The notes: generated by a model from the sequence alone, not told the origin. Shown: positions 14,280-23,111, numbered from the stretch's first letter. The stretch: DNA of 40,768 nucleotides from a virus (IMGVR_UViG_3300037042_003142:1-40768); one strand, 5' to 3'. Program-made: numbers and translations.

Positions 14280-16067
14280 TTAAGAAGTCGCTAACGCTTT
14301 TTGTTTTAACGTGTCGGTAGCAACATTCATCTTATTTTTAACTCCTCCAAGTAGTGGACATATAATACTTCCTAAACCTTCTTCAATTTTAGAACCTAAA
14401 GATGTCGAATCTAACATATCAACAATTGCGTTTCTAAGAACATCATAGAATGGCCCATCTAAACCTTTTTCGTGAGTTAATTTTCTAACCGTACCTTCCG
14501 CGGCAGATTTTGAAATCCATTTCGTTAAATAATTACAATCTGTTAATTTTGGAATGTCTCCGATAGGTAAATTACCTACTCCAGTGATAATCATATTTCC
14601 AACCCATCCTTCAGGGTCCATAGGAGTTAAATTGTTAACTAACCATTTAGCCATATATTCTTTAAAATATTCCATGATAGCATCAGGAGAGTGGCCTAAT
14701 AAACTTTTTAACATATCAAAAAACCCTTCATTAATAACTTGTTTATCAAAACCTTGAGAATTTAAATAAACCATTTCAGATAGTAATTCATCAAAAAACT
14801 TATCTTTTTGTTTTTTAGTTTTAAAATTAACATTTTCTGAAATAATTGATAATCTAGCTTTAACTATTTTACCCTCACTTAAAACATTTTTTTCTTTAGT
14901 TTTTTTAATTTCAAGTAAACTTTCTCTGATTAGGTTTTTTAAATTATGAGTGTTTTCATTGGTTTGTGTTCCCATACATCTTCCTCTATCAATATCATAA
15001 TATTGACCTACAGGACATTTTGTACCATCAGGTTTAACATTTAATGGTCCTGTACACCAAGTACTATTACATTTTTGTAAATAATTAATTTCATTCTGAA
15101 TACCCACAATACCATTTAAATATTTAGTACCTTGTGTCATACATTTTTTTGCTCCTTCTATCATACCTCCTAAGTCCACATCTGATACAACAGTGTTTTG
15201 TCCCCCCTTCGTTGCATTCTTATATAAGAATTTAATTACTGACCGACAAGTCTCTCTACTTAGTCTATCCTTTTTAATAGCGTCACTTGCGGTTTTAACA
15301 CTTTTAATTAAGTCAACGGAACTTGTACCAGTTAATGGCCAAACACGTAGAGGTCCTTTATCTTTAGGGTTAGGGGATGATGAGGCCGCTCTAGCGGCGT
15401 TTACTTGTTTTAATATCTCAGCCCCGTCAGGGTTTAATCTTGTTGTTAAAACATCTGTAGCCCATTGTACTTGTTTGTACCTTAACTCATTGAATCCAGG
15501 TTCATCAATTGTTTTACTCATACCACTAAAAATTGTTTTTAACGCCTCTATTTGGTCGGCATTAACTCCACTAATCTTTGAATGTTTGTAAAGAAAAACA
15601 ACTCCTTTATTAGGGAATAACTTTCCGTCAAACATGTCAATTGGAGTGTATTCGTTCGCAATGTCCTCAGTGGGTTTTTCTAGAATTATGTCGTTATTTT
15701 TTGTTTTAAAGTTATTCAAAAATTCAAATTGCGGCCCAGTCCATGGTAATGGAATATGAGTACCTATCTTGTTTTGACACTGCTCCATAGGTACTGAAGA
15801 TAGTAGTTTTGCTGAGGTGTCGTATCTCTCCTTGGTAACCATATTATTATTGTTAATAATAAAATTAAATCCTGTATCAGGTCTTTGGAATGATAAAGCG
15901 TCAGCACCATTAACAGGGTGTTCACGGTGAAATTTAAAGTTTTCAAGTCCTTCACAATATTGTTTGGCCAATTCTAAAAGTGAATCATGGGTAACCCCTT
16001 TAGCGTCTACAGTTCTTTGTTGGGTCAATTTTGGGGTCGATTGTTCCGATATAATTGTTTTTTTCAT
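14280..16067 (-). CDS. Large tagged protein with several internal prohead-protease-like sites
   Basis: 595 residues, no known domain. It starts MKKTIISE/QS, a very short leader with an I-x-E site. The middle has a short Cys-rich segment (CNSTWCTG...CPVGQYYDIDRGRC) that could form disulfides or hold a metal. Residues about 375-455 hold a run of leader-like sequences: NLKNLIRE/S, NVLSE/G, LSIISE/N and QVINE/GFF, each an [LI]-x-E site. This suggests a precursor cut into several pieces, like T4 internal head proteins. The C-terminal third has amphipathic and hydrophobic helices. It is the last gene of a four-gene operon of tagged proteins. Role as internal head or ejection protein is inferred. 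Confidence 0.6.
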   Translation of the reverse strand: MKKTIISEQSTPKLTQQRTVDAKGVTHDSLLELAKQYCEGLENFKFHREHPVNGADALSFQRPDTGFNFIINNNNMVTKERYDTSAKLLSSVPMEQCQNKIGTHIPLPWTGPQFEFLNNFKTKNNDIILEKPTEDIANEYTPIDMFDGKLFPNKGVVFLYKHSKISGVNADQIEALKTIFSGMSKTIDEPGFNELRYKQVQWATDVLTTRLNPDGAEILKQVNAARAASSSPNPKDKGPLRVWPLTGTSSVDLIKSVKTASDAIKKDRLSRETCRSVIKFLYKNATKGGQNTVVSDVDLGGMIEGAKKCMTQGTKYLNGIVGIQNEINYLQKCNSTWCTGPLNVKPDGTKCPVGQYYDIDRGRCMGTQTNENTHNLKNLIRESLLEIKKTKEKNVLSEGKIVKARLSIISENVNFKTKKQKDKFFDELLSEMVYLNSQGFDKQVINEGFFDMLKSLLGHSPDAIMEYFKEYMAKWLVNNLTPMDPEGWVGNMIITGVGNLPIGDIPKLTDCNYLTKWISKSAAEGTVRKLTHEKGLDGPFYDVLRNAIVDMLDSTSLGSKIEEGLGSIICPLLGGVKNKMNVATDTLKQKALATS

Positions 16068-16085
16068 ATTAATTAATGTTTTTTT

Positions 16086-17366
16086 TTATTTTTCATATTC
16101 ATCACTATCAGCTCCAGTTCTTGTAGGTTCCCAAATTGTCGTTGTAGTTGTTGTACCACCACAATTAGAGATTATTTTATCATAAACTTCTTTAGTTAAT
16201 GGTAATGAATAACCACTCGCATTTAACTTCGCCTCAGTTTTAGGTCCCAAATAACTATCAGGTTTCACTCCGCCAAGACATTTTTGTACATTTCTAATAT
16301 CTTCATTTTTACAATATAAATTATACGGGAATCCAGTGCAAACAACATATTTTGATTTTTGTGATATAGGATTTTTTTCAGGTTCAGGTTCAGGATTTTC
16401 AGTTCCTGGTGCACAAGGCACATTGACGATTCTACCATTAAAATCAGCAACAATTTTTTCTGTTTCTGTATTATAAGACCATTTACCTTTAAGTTCTTCA
16501 CCTGTTGACAATGTCATTATAACTTTTTTATCTTGATAAATTGTATATTTCCCCATAGTAACATATCCATTAATTAAATATTTTTCAAATTCATCTTCAT
16601 TTGTTACTAATGGTTTAGCACAAGGTGGTAAATCGTCATCATCGCCATAAAAAGTTTTCCAAGCAAGATAAATAGCAATTAACCCCGCACCAGAACCTGC
16701 AATCCACAATGCTCTTTTAAACCATTTTTTAGTTGTTGTCCACCCATATTTCCACCAATCTGGAACTTTTATCCATGATGGTATTGATATACCAGGGTTA
16801 ATAGGTGTTGGAGTTGTGTTAGGGATAGGTTTTATTTTTGGTTGACTAGGACGAAATTTTTGCTTAGCTAATTCTTTAGCTGCTTGGTCAGAATATCCAT
16901 TATTCTTTAAAGCGTTAACTAAATCCGGTTCATTTCCAGGTGCTTTATATTTTTCCAAGAATCTTGAGTCTTTTACTAAATTAGATGCCGCAACTTCCAT
17001 TAATTCCTTATTAATACCTGTAGGATTTTTTAATATTGATAATTCAAGACCTCCTCTTAAGCTTGACGCTTCTTTAGCCGATAATGTTCCAAGTTTTATA
17101 TCAAGGAATTTAAAATCATTTTTTATTACTTTCAATAAATCATCACTATCTTTAACACCTATGCTAGTTAACAAAGTCGCCTCTTTTCTACCACCTACCA
17201 TTAAATCTTTTAATATTGGTTCTAACATTTTTGCAGTGATAGCCCCTTCCCTAGCAACTGTACCAAGAGGATTCTTTTCCACTAATAAATTTTTATTACT
17301 TTCAAGTGATTCATTAATATTTCTAACTAAATCAATCATTTTTTTTATTTCATCTATTTTTTTCAT
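16086..17366 (-). CDS. Tagged membrane protein with C-terminal peptidoglycan-binding-like domain
   Basis: 426 residues. The first 31 residues form a helical leader with I17-N-E19/S and L28-V-E30/K sites. A helical region (to about 170), a Pro-rich linker, and a single membrane span (about 218-238, ALWIAGSGAGLIAIYLAW, flanked by KKWFKR and DDDD) follow. Then comes a beta-rich segment and a C-terminal unit (IRNVQKCLGGVKPDSYLGPKTEAKL) like PG_binding_1. Low-complexity T-rich tail. Cys pairs suggest exposure outside the cytoplasm. It could bridge membrane and wall during DNA entry; inferred from domains and operon. Confidence 0.62.
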   Translation of the reverse strand: MKKIDEIKKMIDLVRNINESLESNKNLLVEKNPLGTVAREGAITAKMLEPILKDLMVGGRKEATLLTSIGVKDSDDLLKVIKNDFKFLDIKLGTLSAKEASSLRGGLELSILKNPTGINKELMEVAASNLVKDSRFLEKYKAPGNEPDLVNALKNNGYSDQAAKELAKQKFRPSQPKIKPIPNTTPTPINPGISIPSWIKVPDWWKYGWTTTKKWFKRALWIAGSGAGLIAIYLAWKTFYGDDDDLPPCAKPLVTNEDEFEKYLINGYVTMGKYTIYQDKKVIMTLSTGEELKGKWSYNTETEKIVADFNGRIVNVPCAPGTENPEPEPEKNPISQKSKYVVCTGFPYNLYCKNEDIRNVQKCLGGVKPDSYLGPKTEAKLNASGYSLPLTKEVYDKIISNCGGTTTTTTIWEPTRTGADSDEYEK

Positions 17367-17383
17367 ATCTATTTTTTGTTTTT

Positions 17384-18628
17384 TTAAATTTCTAAACCAC
17401 TATAATCGGATTCAACTGTTGATTGTTGTAATGCTTTGGTCATTTGAACTGAGGGGTCTTCAATCCCAAACAATCCTTTAAATCCACTTACCACACTTGG
17501 TGCTGATTTTTCAACACCATATAAAAGACCTGTAGTTATAGTTCCAGTTTTCAGAGCTTTAGAACCTTGAACACCTATCAATTTTTGTAATTCAGTTGTA
17601 GCTTTAGTAATCAGACTCCCTAAAGAACTAAAAGCCTTACTGAAAAAACTACCTAATTTACTGTTCTTTAAGAATATTGACGCTTTTTCAAAGAATGGTG
17701 GAAGTTTTTCAAATGCCGGTAACATTTTCATAATTAAAGATTTTGCTTTAGGATTTTTTGCAATAATTTGAGCCCCTTCTTCAATAGATTTACCTGCTAA
17801 TCCCAAACCCGTAAATACTGATTTAGCACCTTTACTAACCACTCCAGTTGTTACCAAACCCAAGACATCTATACCTAAAAAAACAAATCTCATCCACATT
17901 GGGTTATCTTCCTCGGGTTGAACAATATTAGTTATTTCCAAAATATCTAAAATAATAATAACTAACCAAGGTAACCATTTTATTACTTCGGTTATTCCAA
18001 CCGTTGCTGGCGCTAAAACCACAAAAATAGCATCTATTACCATACCCACAGGATGATACATAAAACCTCTAATACTCCTCATTAGATATAACACACCTTT
18101 ACCAATAATATTAAGAGCCGCACTAAAATCTCCTTTAGATATACTTTTTACAAAATCAACGGCACCTGAGCCTACCGTTTTAGCAAAATTTGTGACTCCC
18201 GTTATTGCCGTTGTTAATTGTTCTTCTCCCCAATGACCAAAATCTTTTATACCACCCATAACATCAAATTCACGAATTAATTCTTTAACGTAAGGTTTTA
18301 AATAACTGTAATCTTGTGTTGATTCGGTTAATAATAATTTATTAATATTGTTAATAACACTTTCTTTAATTATGGTTGGTACTTTATCGGAAACTTCAAA
18401 AGAATGTTTTAAAAATAATTTAAAATTATCAAAATTTTCCCAAATATTTCCTAATAACTTTTTATTTTGAACATCGATTAGGTTATCCAAAAATATGACG
18501 TACTTATCATCAGGTGATACCCAATCTGAAATTACAAAGTCAATCGAGTTAATATTATTATCTCCATGATATAAAGATAAAATATGTTCCTTTTCACCTT
18601 CAATTAAAATATTTTTATTATATCCCAT
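17384..18628 (-). CDS. Tagged hydrophobic multi-span protein
   Basis: 414 residues. Leader MGYNKNILIEGEKEHILSLYHG fits the shared tag; an L-T-E/S site occurs near residue 102 (KLLLTESTQ). Residues about 195-270 contain strongly hydrophobic segments (MVIDAIFVVLAPATVGI, WLPWLVIIILDILEI, FVFLGIDVLGLVTTGVV), and the C-terminal half has Gly/Ser/Ala-rich amphipathic helices. The composition resembles proteins that insert in membranes on delivery. A TATTTAT box lies 14 nt upstream of the start. Second gene of the tagged operon. No family recognised. Confidence 0.6.
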   Translation of the reverse strand: MGYNKNILIEGEKEHILSLYHGDNNINSIDFVISDWVSPDDKYVIFLDNLIDVQNKKLLGNIWENFDNFKLFLKHSFEVSDKVPTIIKESVINNINKLLLTESTQDYSYLKPYVKELIREFDVMGGIKDFGHWGEEQLTTAITGVTNFAKTVGSGAVDFVKSISKGDFSAALNIIGKGVLYLMRSIRGFMYHPVGMVIDAIFVVLAPATVGITEVIKWLPWLVIIILDILEITNIVQPEEDNPMWMRFVFLGIDVLGLVTTGVVSKGAKSVFTGLGLAGKSIEEGAQIIAKNPKAKSLIMKMLPAFEKLPPFFEKASIFLKNSKLGSFFSKAFSSLGSLITKATTELQKLIGVQGSKALKTGTITTGLLYGVEKSAPSVVSGFKGLFGIEDPSVQMTKALQQSTVESDYSGLEI

Positions 18629-18642
18629 TTTTTCTTTTTTTT

Positions 18643-18649
18643 ATAAATA
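18643..18649 (-). promoter_or_regulatory. Late-type box TATTTAT
   Basis: Minus strand, in the gap after the 82-residue gene and 14 nt upstream of the ATG of the 414-residue gene. Confidence 0.45.
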
Positions 18650-18656
18650 TCATGGT

Positions 18657-18905
18657 TTATAATAAAGTATTCGACTTTCCTCGATTAACTTTAACAATAT
18701 CCTTCCATTTAGTAAGAGTTATTTGATTTGCTGGACCTATTCTTGCAACACCTGACTCCCATTTGGTTACTGTTGGGTATTCGGAGGCGGCTCCACCACC
18801 ACCACTTGGTGATGCCGCGGCGTCTTGTTCCCCAAGTTCTCCCTCATTTTCTTTTGGGGTATACCGTTTCATTAAGGAAATTATATAGTCAACATCATTT
18901 ATCAT
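18657..18905 (-). CDS. Small tagged protein, possible minor virion protein
   Basis: 82 residues. A leader with YIISLMKRY, similar to the ILSLYHG part of the tag, is followed by L24-G-E26/Q and a Gly/Ala/Ser linker (AAASPSGGGGAAS). The remaining 40 residues (TKWESGVARIGPANQITLTKWKDIVKVNRGKSN) are compact and polar. First gene of the tagged operon, with TATTTAT exactly 4 nt before its ATG. Confidence 0.6.
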   Translation of the reverse strand: MINDVDYIISLMKRYTPKENEGELGEQDAAASPSGGGGAASEYPTVTKWESGVARIGPANQITLTKWKDIVKVNRGKSNTLL

Positions 18906-18909
18906 AGCA

Positions 18910-18916
18910 ATAAATA
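18910..18916 (-). promoter_or_regulatory. Late-type box TATTTAT, 4 nt before ATG
   Basis: Minus strand; heads the four-gene operon of tagged proteins ending at the terminator near 14181. Confidence 0.55.
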
Positions 18917-18938
18917 TTTTTTATTTCAAAAAAATACG

Positions 18939-18946
18939 TATATTTG
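18939..18946 (+). promoter_or_regulatory. Host-like -7 box TATATTTG for lipoprotein gene
   Basis: TATATTTG with a 20-nt leader to the ATG at 18967; no clear -33 box. Divergent from the box at 18910. Confidence 0.45.
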
Positions 18947-18966
18947 TAAAATAATAAATTATAACT

Positions 18967-19473
18967 ATGAAAAGACTAATTTTTGTTTCCTTATGTGTGA
19001 CGTTGTTAACGTCTTGTTTAAAATATTCTGAGCCAACTTCATTAAGTTTAAGTGGCGAATATATTGTTGATAGAATAACGTACTCTAAAGTTGAGAACTC
19101 AAGTTCTCCTGAAGACACAACTTACCAACCAGGAAGTGTTTATATTAACCATCTCGATATTTTTCCTATGGATAGTATTAGTGTTGGATTTACCAAATGG
19201 CATTTTGATTACAGTGTTATCTCGTTTTGTCCAACTACATTGCCGTCAGGACAAGTAAATTGGGGATACCAATACTTTTATACAGTGGCTGGACATTACT
19301 CAATATATGATTTAGGGTACATCCAACTTAATATTAACTCATCCTCAAGAACTTTTAAAATTCTAAGCGATGGTCTTGAAAGTTTAACATTACGTACAAC
19401 TGGGTTATGGCCAAGTGGTAGTTCTGGTTCTGACGAATCCGTTACACTATACTTAACAAGGGTTGGACCTTAA
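18967..19473 (+). CDS. Lipoprotein of unknown function
   Basis: 168 residues. MKRLIFVSLCVTLLTSC is a signal peptide with an SPII lipobox (LTSC), so the mature N-terminal Cys would be lipidated. The rest is beta-rich and Ser/Tyr/Gly-rich, ending TLYLTRVGP, in the style of Bacteroidota surface lipoproteins (lipocalin-like barrels). It stands alone on the plus strand with a host-like promoter. Its stop overlaps the convergent gene by 4 bp. It may alter the host envelope, for example by receptor blocking; no direct evidence. Confidence 0.65.
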   Translation: MKRLIFVSLCVTLLTSCLKYSEPTSLSLSGEYIVDRITYSKVENSSSPEDTTYQPGSVYINHLDIFPMDSISVGFTKWHFDYSVISFCPTTLPSGQVNWGYQYFYTVAGHYSIYDLGYIQLNINSSSRTFKILSDGLESLTLRTTGLWPSGSSGSDESVTLYLTRVGP

Positions 19474-19781
19474 AATAATTCTGAGTCAGGAAGTTTGGTT
19501 GGGTAAATTAGATAGTATTCATTTAAGAATGAAGTAACTTCTTGGTCGTCAACGAATATTTTATCTTCTTCGTAGTCATCGTCCTCATAATCTTCATCGA
19601 GTAATGCTCTGTAGTTATCTGTTGTGTCCGAAACAAAGTCATACCCAAAATTGGTTATTTCGTCAAAGTTAATCTTATCTTCTCTAATTTCGTCCTCACC
19701 ATCTAAAGTGGTTCTAAATGTTACGTCAAGAGTTTTTGATAAATCGTTTAAGTAATATGATACTAATTCTTTAATTTCCAT
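19470..19781 (-). CDS. Acidic protein of unknown function
   Basis: 103 residues, strongly acidic, with a DEDYEDDDYEEDK patch around residues 62-75. Helical N-terminus (MEIKELVSYYLNDL). Such acidity fits a DNA-mimic or a binding partner, but this is only compositional. TACTTTTG at 19825-19832 is a possible -7 box 43 nt upstream. Confidence 0.5.
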   Translation of the reverse strand: MEIKELVSYYLNDLSKTLDVTFRTTLDGEDEIREDKINFDEITNFGYDFVSDTTDNYRALLDEDYEDDDYEEDKIFVDDQEVTSFLNEYYLIYPTKLPDSELF

Positions 19782-19840
19782 GTTTTTGTAATTTAAATTA
19801 TTTAATTATACATAAGAAATATCACAAAAGTATTGAAAAG

Positions 19841-20440
19841 TTATAGATTTTTAAATCTTCTAAACATATCTAAAGATTTATTAACTTGTTCTTGTAAATC
19901 GTCAATAGTTACTTCGTCATTTGAACCTAATAAATTGGATGTGTCGATGTCATCAAAAGAGTCTTCTTTGTCATCCATAAACCCACCGTATTCATCTTCT
20001 TCTTCATCATCAAACGAATCTGACATTCCTGTCCCACCACACCATTCACATTCACTATCAGTGAATTCATCATGACCTTTACCACTACAATGAGGACATT
20101 CAACAAATCTATCGTTTTGGTCATCATGACTAAACGTTCCGTGTTCTAAATCATCGTCACCATCACCAATCATGTCCAATTGTTCTCCAACACTTACCAT
20201 GTAAGGGTCCTCTTCTTCATTTTCAAGAATATTCTCATTAATCCCCATATTTTTATATGTTGTAATTTTACCTTTATTATTAATGGTAATTCCTCCTTTG
20301 TCGTTTGCAAAGTCTTGTACGTACAATGGTTGTTCGTTTGGTTTGGAGTAGTTTGTTACATATCCATCATAGACATGTTTATGTTGGTCAAGAATATTAG
20401 TTTTTTCCTCATTTGTCATTTTAAAAAAATATTGGTTCAT
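19841..20440 (-). CDS. Tagged acidic protein with DnaJ-type CxxCxGxG zinc motifs
   Basis: 199 residues. Leader MNQYFFKMTNEEKTNILDQHKH fits the shared tag. The middle contains CPHCSGKGHDEF...CEWCGGTG: two CxxCxGxG units 12 residues apart, which is half of a DnaJ zinc-binding domain. The flanks are very acidic (DDEEEDEYGG, DDKEDSFDDID). No J-domain HPD is present, so it is not a full DnaJ. A DnaK is encoded at 26933-28801, and this protein might serve as a partner; that is speculative. A TATTTAT box lies 17 nt upstream. Confidence 0.62.
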   Translation of the reverse strand: MNQYFFKMTNEEKTNILDQHKHVYDGYVTNYSKPNEQPLYVQDFANDKGGITINNKGKITTYKNMGINENILENEEEDPYMVSVGEQLDMIGDGDDDLEHGTFSHDDQNDRFVECPHCSGKGHDEFTDSECEWCGGTGMSDSFDDEEEDEYGGFMDDKEDSFDDIDTSNLLGSNDEVTIDDLQEQVNKSLDMFRRFKNL

Positions 20441-20457
20441 AACGATTGGTTTTAAAT

Positions 20458-20464
20458 ATAAATA
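20458..20464 (-). promoter_or_regulatory. Late-type box TATTTAT
   Basis: Minus strand, 17 nt upstream of the CxxCxGxG protein start. Confidence 0.45.
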
Positions 20465-20501
20465 TGTTGATTTGATGAAATATTTTTTATATCCTTAAAG
20501 T

Positions 20502-20792
20502 ATGAAAATAGATATAGACGAATACGCAGAAGGAGCAATCTTATTAGACGGTTTAGAGGAAGCAATTATTGGTATTGTTGAGGAATTTGGTAATGGTAGA
20601 AGAATACTTTACTCAAAATATAAAATTTTATCTATATTACAAATTAGAGACGGAATGACTGAACAAGAGTCTGAAGAATTCTACGATTATAACATTTTAG
20701 GACTCTACGCTGGCGAAACTAACCCTATTTTTTTAGATTTAAAGATTCTTCCGGTTAAAAAAAATGATGTATGGGACTTTATTTTAGAATAA
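20502..20792 (+). CDS. Conserved small phage protein of unknown function
   Basis: 96 residues, acidic. The sequence LEEAIIGIVEEFGNGRRILYSKYKIL followed by RDGMTEQESEEFYDYNILGLYAGETNPIF is a recognisable layout (AIIGI-E, RDGMT-EEA-EYF-YNI-GA--GE-TP-F) of small proteins in many T4-like and other phages. No catalytic motif. It overlaps the convergent gene by 9 bp. Confidence 0.7.
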   Translation: MKIDIDEYAEGAILLDGLEEAIIGIVEEFGNGRRILYSKYKILSILQIRDGMTEQESEEFYDYNILGLYAGETNPIFLDLKILPVKKNDVWDFILE

Positions 20793-21401
20793 ATGAATGT
20801 AAGTCTCGATTACTTTGGTAGCATATCTTGAGATGTACGTATTAATATTCTCAAGACTTCCTTCTTTTCCTTGAGCATTTAACGCTTTAATTGTTCCATT
20901 AATCATTTCCGATTGGGATTGGTCTGACCTTTCTAAAACTTTTTCAATCAAATCCTCATCAATATCTTTGTATTTGAATTCGTGTTTAATTCTATCCTTA
21001 CCCATATACAGGTATGGTGCCGCCCCTAACATATTTGTGATTCCCGATTCTCCAATGTCCATCAAATAACTCTTTAAAAACTTCATATTAAAGTGTTTAA
21101 AAATATCGATGTTTTTTAAGAAAACTCTATTTTGGTCGTCAATCTCTGTAATACTCTTTTTAGTTATTACTCTTTCCTCAACAGGGGTAGATTTTTTTTT
21201 ATCTTTAGGTGTGTCCCATAAATCGACACTTGATATTAAGGCTAATTTACTACCACTATCCCATGATACGGTATATTGGTCATCACCGAACACTATTGAA
21301 TACGAAATTACGGTTCCTTGTTCTCCAGGCGATACGGAAGTTTCCCCGTCCATATGAAGTAAGACTACTCTATCACCAACATTTAATTTAGGATTTATCA
21401 T
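20784..21401 (-). CDS. Protein with N-terminal SH3/KOW-like domain
   Basis: 205 residues. The first 60 (LNVGDRVVLLHMDGETSVSPGEQGTVISYS...YTVSWDSGSKLALI) look like a small SH3-like barrel of the KOW or Tudor type, with a VGD-V start and a G-x-G-V turn. The rest is helical and Lys/Glu-rich with no recognised domain. TATTTAT lies 21 nt upstream in a divergent promoter region shared with the 210-residue gene. Confidence 0.55.
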   Translation of the reverse strand: MINPKLNVGDRVVLLHMDGETSVSPGEQGTVISYSIVFGDDQYTVSWDSGSKLALISSVDLWDTPKDKKKSTPVEERVITKKSITEIDDQNRVFLKNIDIFKHFNMKFLKSYLMDIGESGITNMLGAAPYLYMGKDRIKHEFKYKDIDEDLIEKVLERSDQSQSEMINGTIKALNAQGKEGSLENINTYISRYATKVIETYIHLF

Positions 21402-21422
21402 TTTTTCACTATTGTTATGATA

Positions 21423-21429
21423 ATAAATA
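21423..21429 (-). promoter_or_regulatory. Late-type box TATTTAT (left arm of a divergent pair)
   Basis: Minus strand, 21 nt from the ATG at 21401; ten bases from the plus-strand box at 21439. Confidence 0.4.
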
Positions 21430-21438
21430 TAAACAAAG

Positions 21439-21445
21439 TATTTAT
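21439..21445 (+). promoter_or_regulatory. Late-type box TATTTAT, 6 nt before ATG
   Basis: Plus strand, upstream of the tagged membrane protein at 21452. Confidence 0.5.
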
Positions 21446-21451
21446 TAGTCT

Positions 21452-22084
21452 ATGAGTATCACCATTTTAATTACAGAAGAACAAAAAAGAAAATTGTTGT
21501 CTGAATCATCGGTCGGTGGTCTTGGTGATATTATTAAACAAAATTACGAATTTGTAAAAAAAATCATTAAAGATTCTACACAACAAGTTGGAATTAACTT
21601 AGAGTTTCTAATCACTTGGGGAGCAACCATCGGTGGTTTTGTTGGTCCGTTGGAGGACTATCTTGCTGGTAGACATCCTGAACTTTCAGACCTTGAAATT
21701 AGTTTAATCTTAATGGGGGTTATCGCATCTTACTATATCGACAATAAAACATTTGTTACTAAAATATTCGACAAAATAAAAGAAGAGGGGTTAATAAAAC
21801 CGTTTAAAACAGTTTTAACAAAAAGTAAAGAATTGAAAGAGGTCTTCTTAGATTTTATTGGTAGTTTAGGTATAACGTTTCACAAGGTAACTAATATCAT
21901 GAGTTACACATTTATAATCCCATTAATTCCAATGTTATATAATTTGGGAAAAGGCGACCCCAATTCGTTTGAGTTGTCTCATATTGCACAACGATTGGCG
22001 GGGTTTGGTCTTTTAACTATTTCAGGGGTTATTCTAAAAGAATTAATCAATAAGTTGATTAAACGATTCCGAAATAAGAATTAA
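21452..22084 (+). CDS. Tagged membrane protein
   Basis: 210 residues. Leader MSITILITEEQKRKLLSE/S has the core ITEE tag and an L16-S-E18/S cleavage-like site. The body has hydrophobic segments around 50-68, 85-98, 150-168 and 180-198 separated by Lys-rich loops and ends in RFRNKN, so it could span the membrane three or four times. No family recognised. Its composition is like the 414-residue protein of the other tagged operon. Ends overlap by 4 bp with the convergent zincin gene. Confidence 0.6.
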   Translation: MSITILITEEQKRKLLSESSVGGLGDIIKQNYEFVKKIIKDSTQQVGINLEFLITWGATIGGFVGPLEDYLAGRHPELSDLEISLILMGVIASYYIDNKTFVTKIFDKIKEEGLIKPFKTVLTKSKELKEVFLDFIGSLGITFHKVTNIMSYTFIIPLIPMLYNLGKGDPNSFELSHIAQRLAGFGLLTISGVILKELINKLIKRFRNKN

Positions 22085-23058
22085 GTCTTTTTGACCTCCA
22101 ACAATTTATTAATCACAATTTCTTGTTCATCATCATTTAAGTGATGAAATTCTCCATGAGTTTTAAACCAATTTCGAACAACCGATTCAAACGAAACTTT
22201 TTGTAATTTTGAAAGTCGTTTAAAACCTGCGACTTGAGCAGGAATTTCATGGTCCTGTAAATAATATTTTAGTGAATCTGTTTTCTCTTCATCATCTTCA
22301 GTATCAAACTCTCCTCGGTATCCTTGTAATGAATGTTCCAACTCATGGGCTAACACCTCGTTCAATTCACCAACTATCTCATATAACGATGTTTTTAAAT
22401 CTGATGGATTATATACTATACTAATCTCAACAGTATCGTCCTCATGTGAATATTGGGCGTTTAATTTATACCCATCAAAACTATCGTCATAACTAACATA
22501 TAGGTCGACAGAAAATTCAACAGGGAACTTATTGAATTTATACCCACCACCATAGTCGTTATCAGGTAAGGTAAACTCACCTTCCTCTTCGGTTTTTAAA
22601 ATCTTTACAATGTCTTTAACAACATTTCTAATTGCGTATCTTGTCATTTGTTCTTGTATCTTTTTTTTTTCAGGTAATTCAATAGAAAACTCTTCAATAA
22701 CAAGTCTGGTTTCGGAATCAAAGATACTAATAATACTTTTAATATCAAACCTTAATTGGTTATTCAAAAACCATAAACTGTCCTCAAAAAACTTTTTCCA
22801 AAAAAATTTATCTTTATGGTCTTCATTTTCCTGAAAAATAAGTTGACTTAACTTATCTTTAAAGTTAAATAAAGTTACAGATATTTTCATATAATCATAA
22901 TAATCCCCAACACTAATCATTTTTTTATACCCTAAAATTTTAAAACGATAATCTAAGTCTGCAACCGCATTTGCTTCATAAATCAATTCTCCTTTATAAT
23001 TAAATGTTTTCTTTTCAAGTACACCATTAATTTTATCAATTTCTTTTTCTGTTAACAT
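22081..23058 (-). CDS. Tagged zincin metalloprotease
   Basis: 325 residues. MLTEKEIDKINGVLE resembles the tag core, and an I-Y-E/A site follows at about residue 28. The active site is LAHELEHSLQGY (HExxH) near residue 237, with YYLQDHEIPAQVAGF about 35 residues later supplying a probable third ligand Glu. The family is not one of the named phage peptidases. Two other tagged zincins (28886-29923 and 39102-40268) share the same plan. TATTTAT is 4 nt before the ATG. Likely a late protein; substrate unknown. Confidence 0.72.
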   Translation of the reverse strand: MLTEKEIDKINGVLEKKTFNYKGELIYEANAVADLDYRFKILGYKKMISVGDYYDYMKISVTLFNFKDKLSQLIFQENEDHKDKFFWKKFFEDSLWFLNNQLRFDIKSIISIFDSETRLVIEEFSIELPEKKKIQEQMTRYAIRNVVKDIVKILKTEEEGEFTLPDNDYGGGYKFNKFPVEFSVDLYVSYDDSFDGYKLNAQYSHEDDTVEISIVYNPSDLKTSLYEIVGELNEVLAHELEHSLQGYRGEFDTEDDEEKTDSLKYYLQDHEIPAQVAGFKRLSKLQKVSFESVVRNWFKTHGEFHHLNDDEQEIVINKLLEVKKT

Positions 23059-23062
23059 AATA

Positions 23063-23069
23063 ATAAATA
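23063..23069 (-). promoter_or_regulatory. Late-type box TATTTAT, 4 nt before ATG
   Basis: Minus strand, upstream of the tagged zincin at 22081-23058. Confidence 0.55.
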
Positions 23070-23076
23070 CTTTTAG

Positions 23077-23107
23077 TTGTCTTTAATGTTCGTTTTCGTT
23101 ATATTTT
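23077..23107 (+). promoter_or_regulatory. Host-like promoter with degenerate -7 box
   Basis: TTG (23077-23079), 20-nt spacer, TATATTTT (last base differs from TAnnTTTG), then 4 nt to the ATG at 23112. Confidence 0.45.
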
Positions 23108-23111
23108 AATC

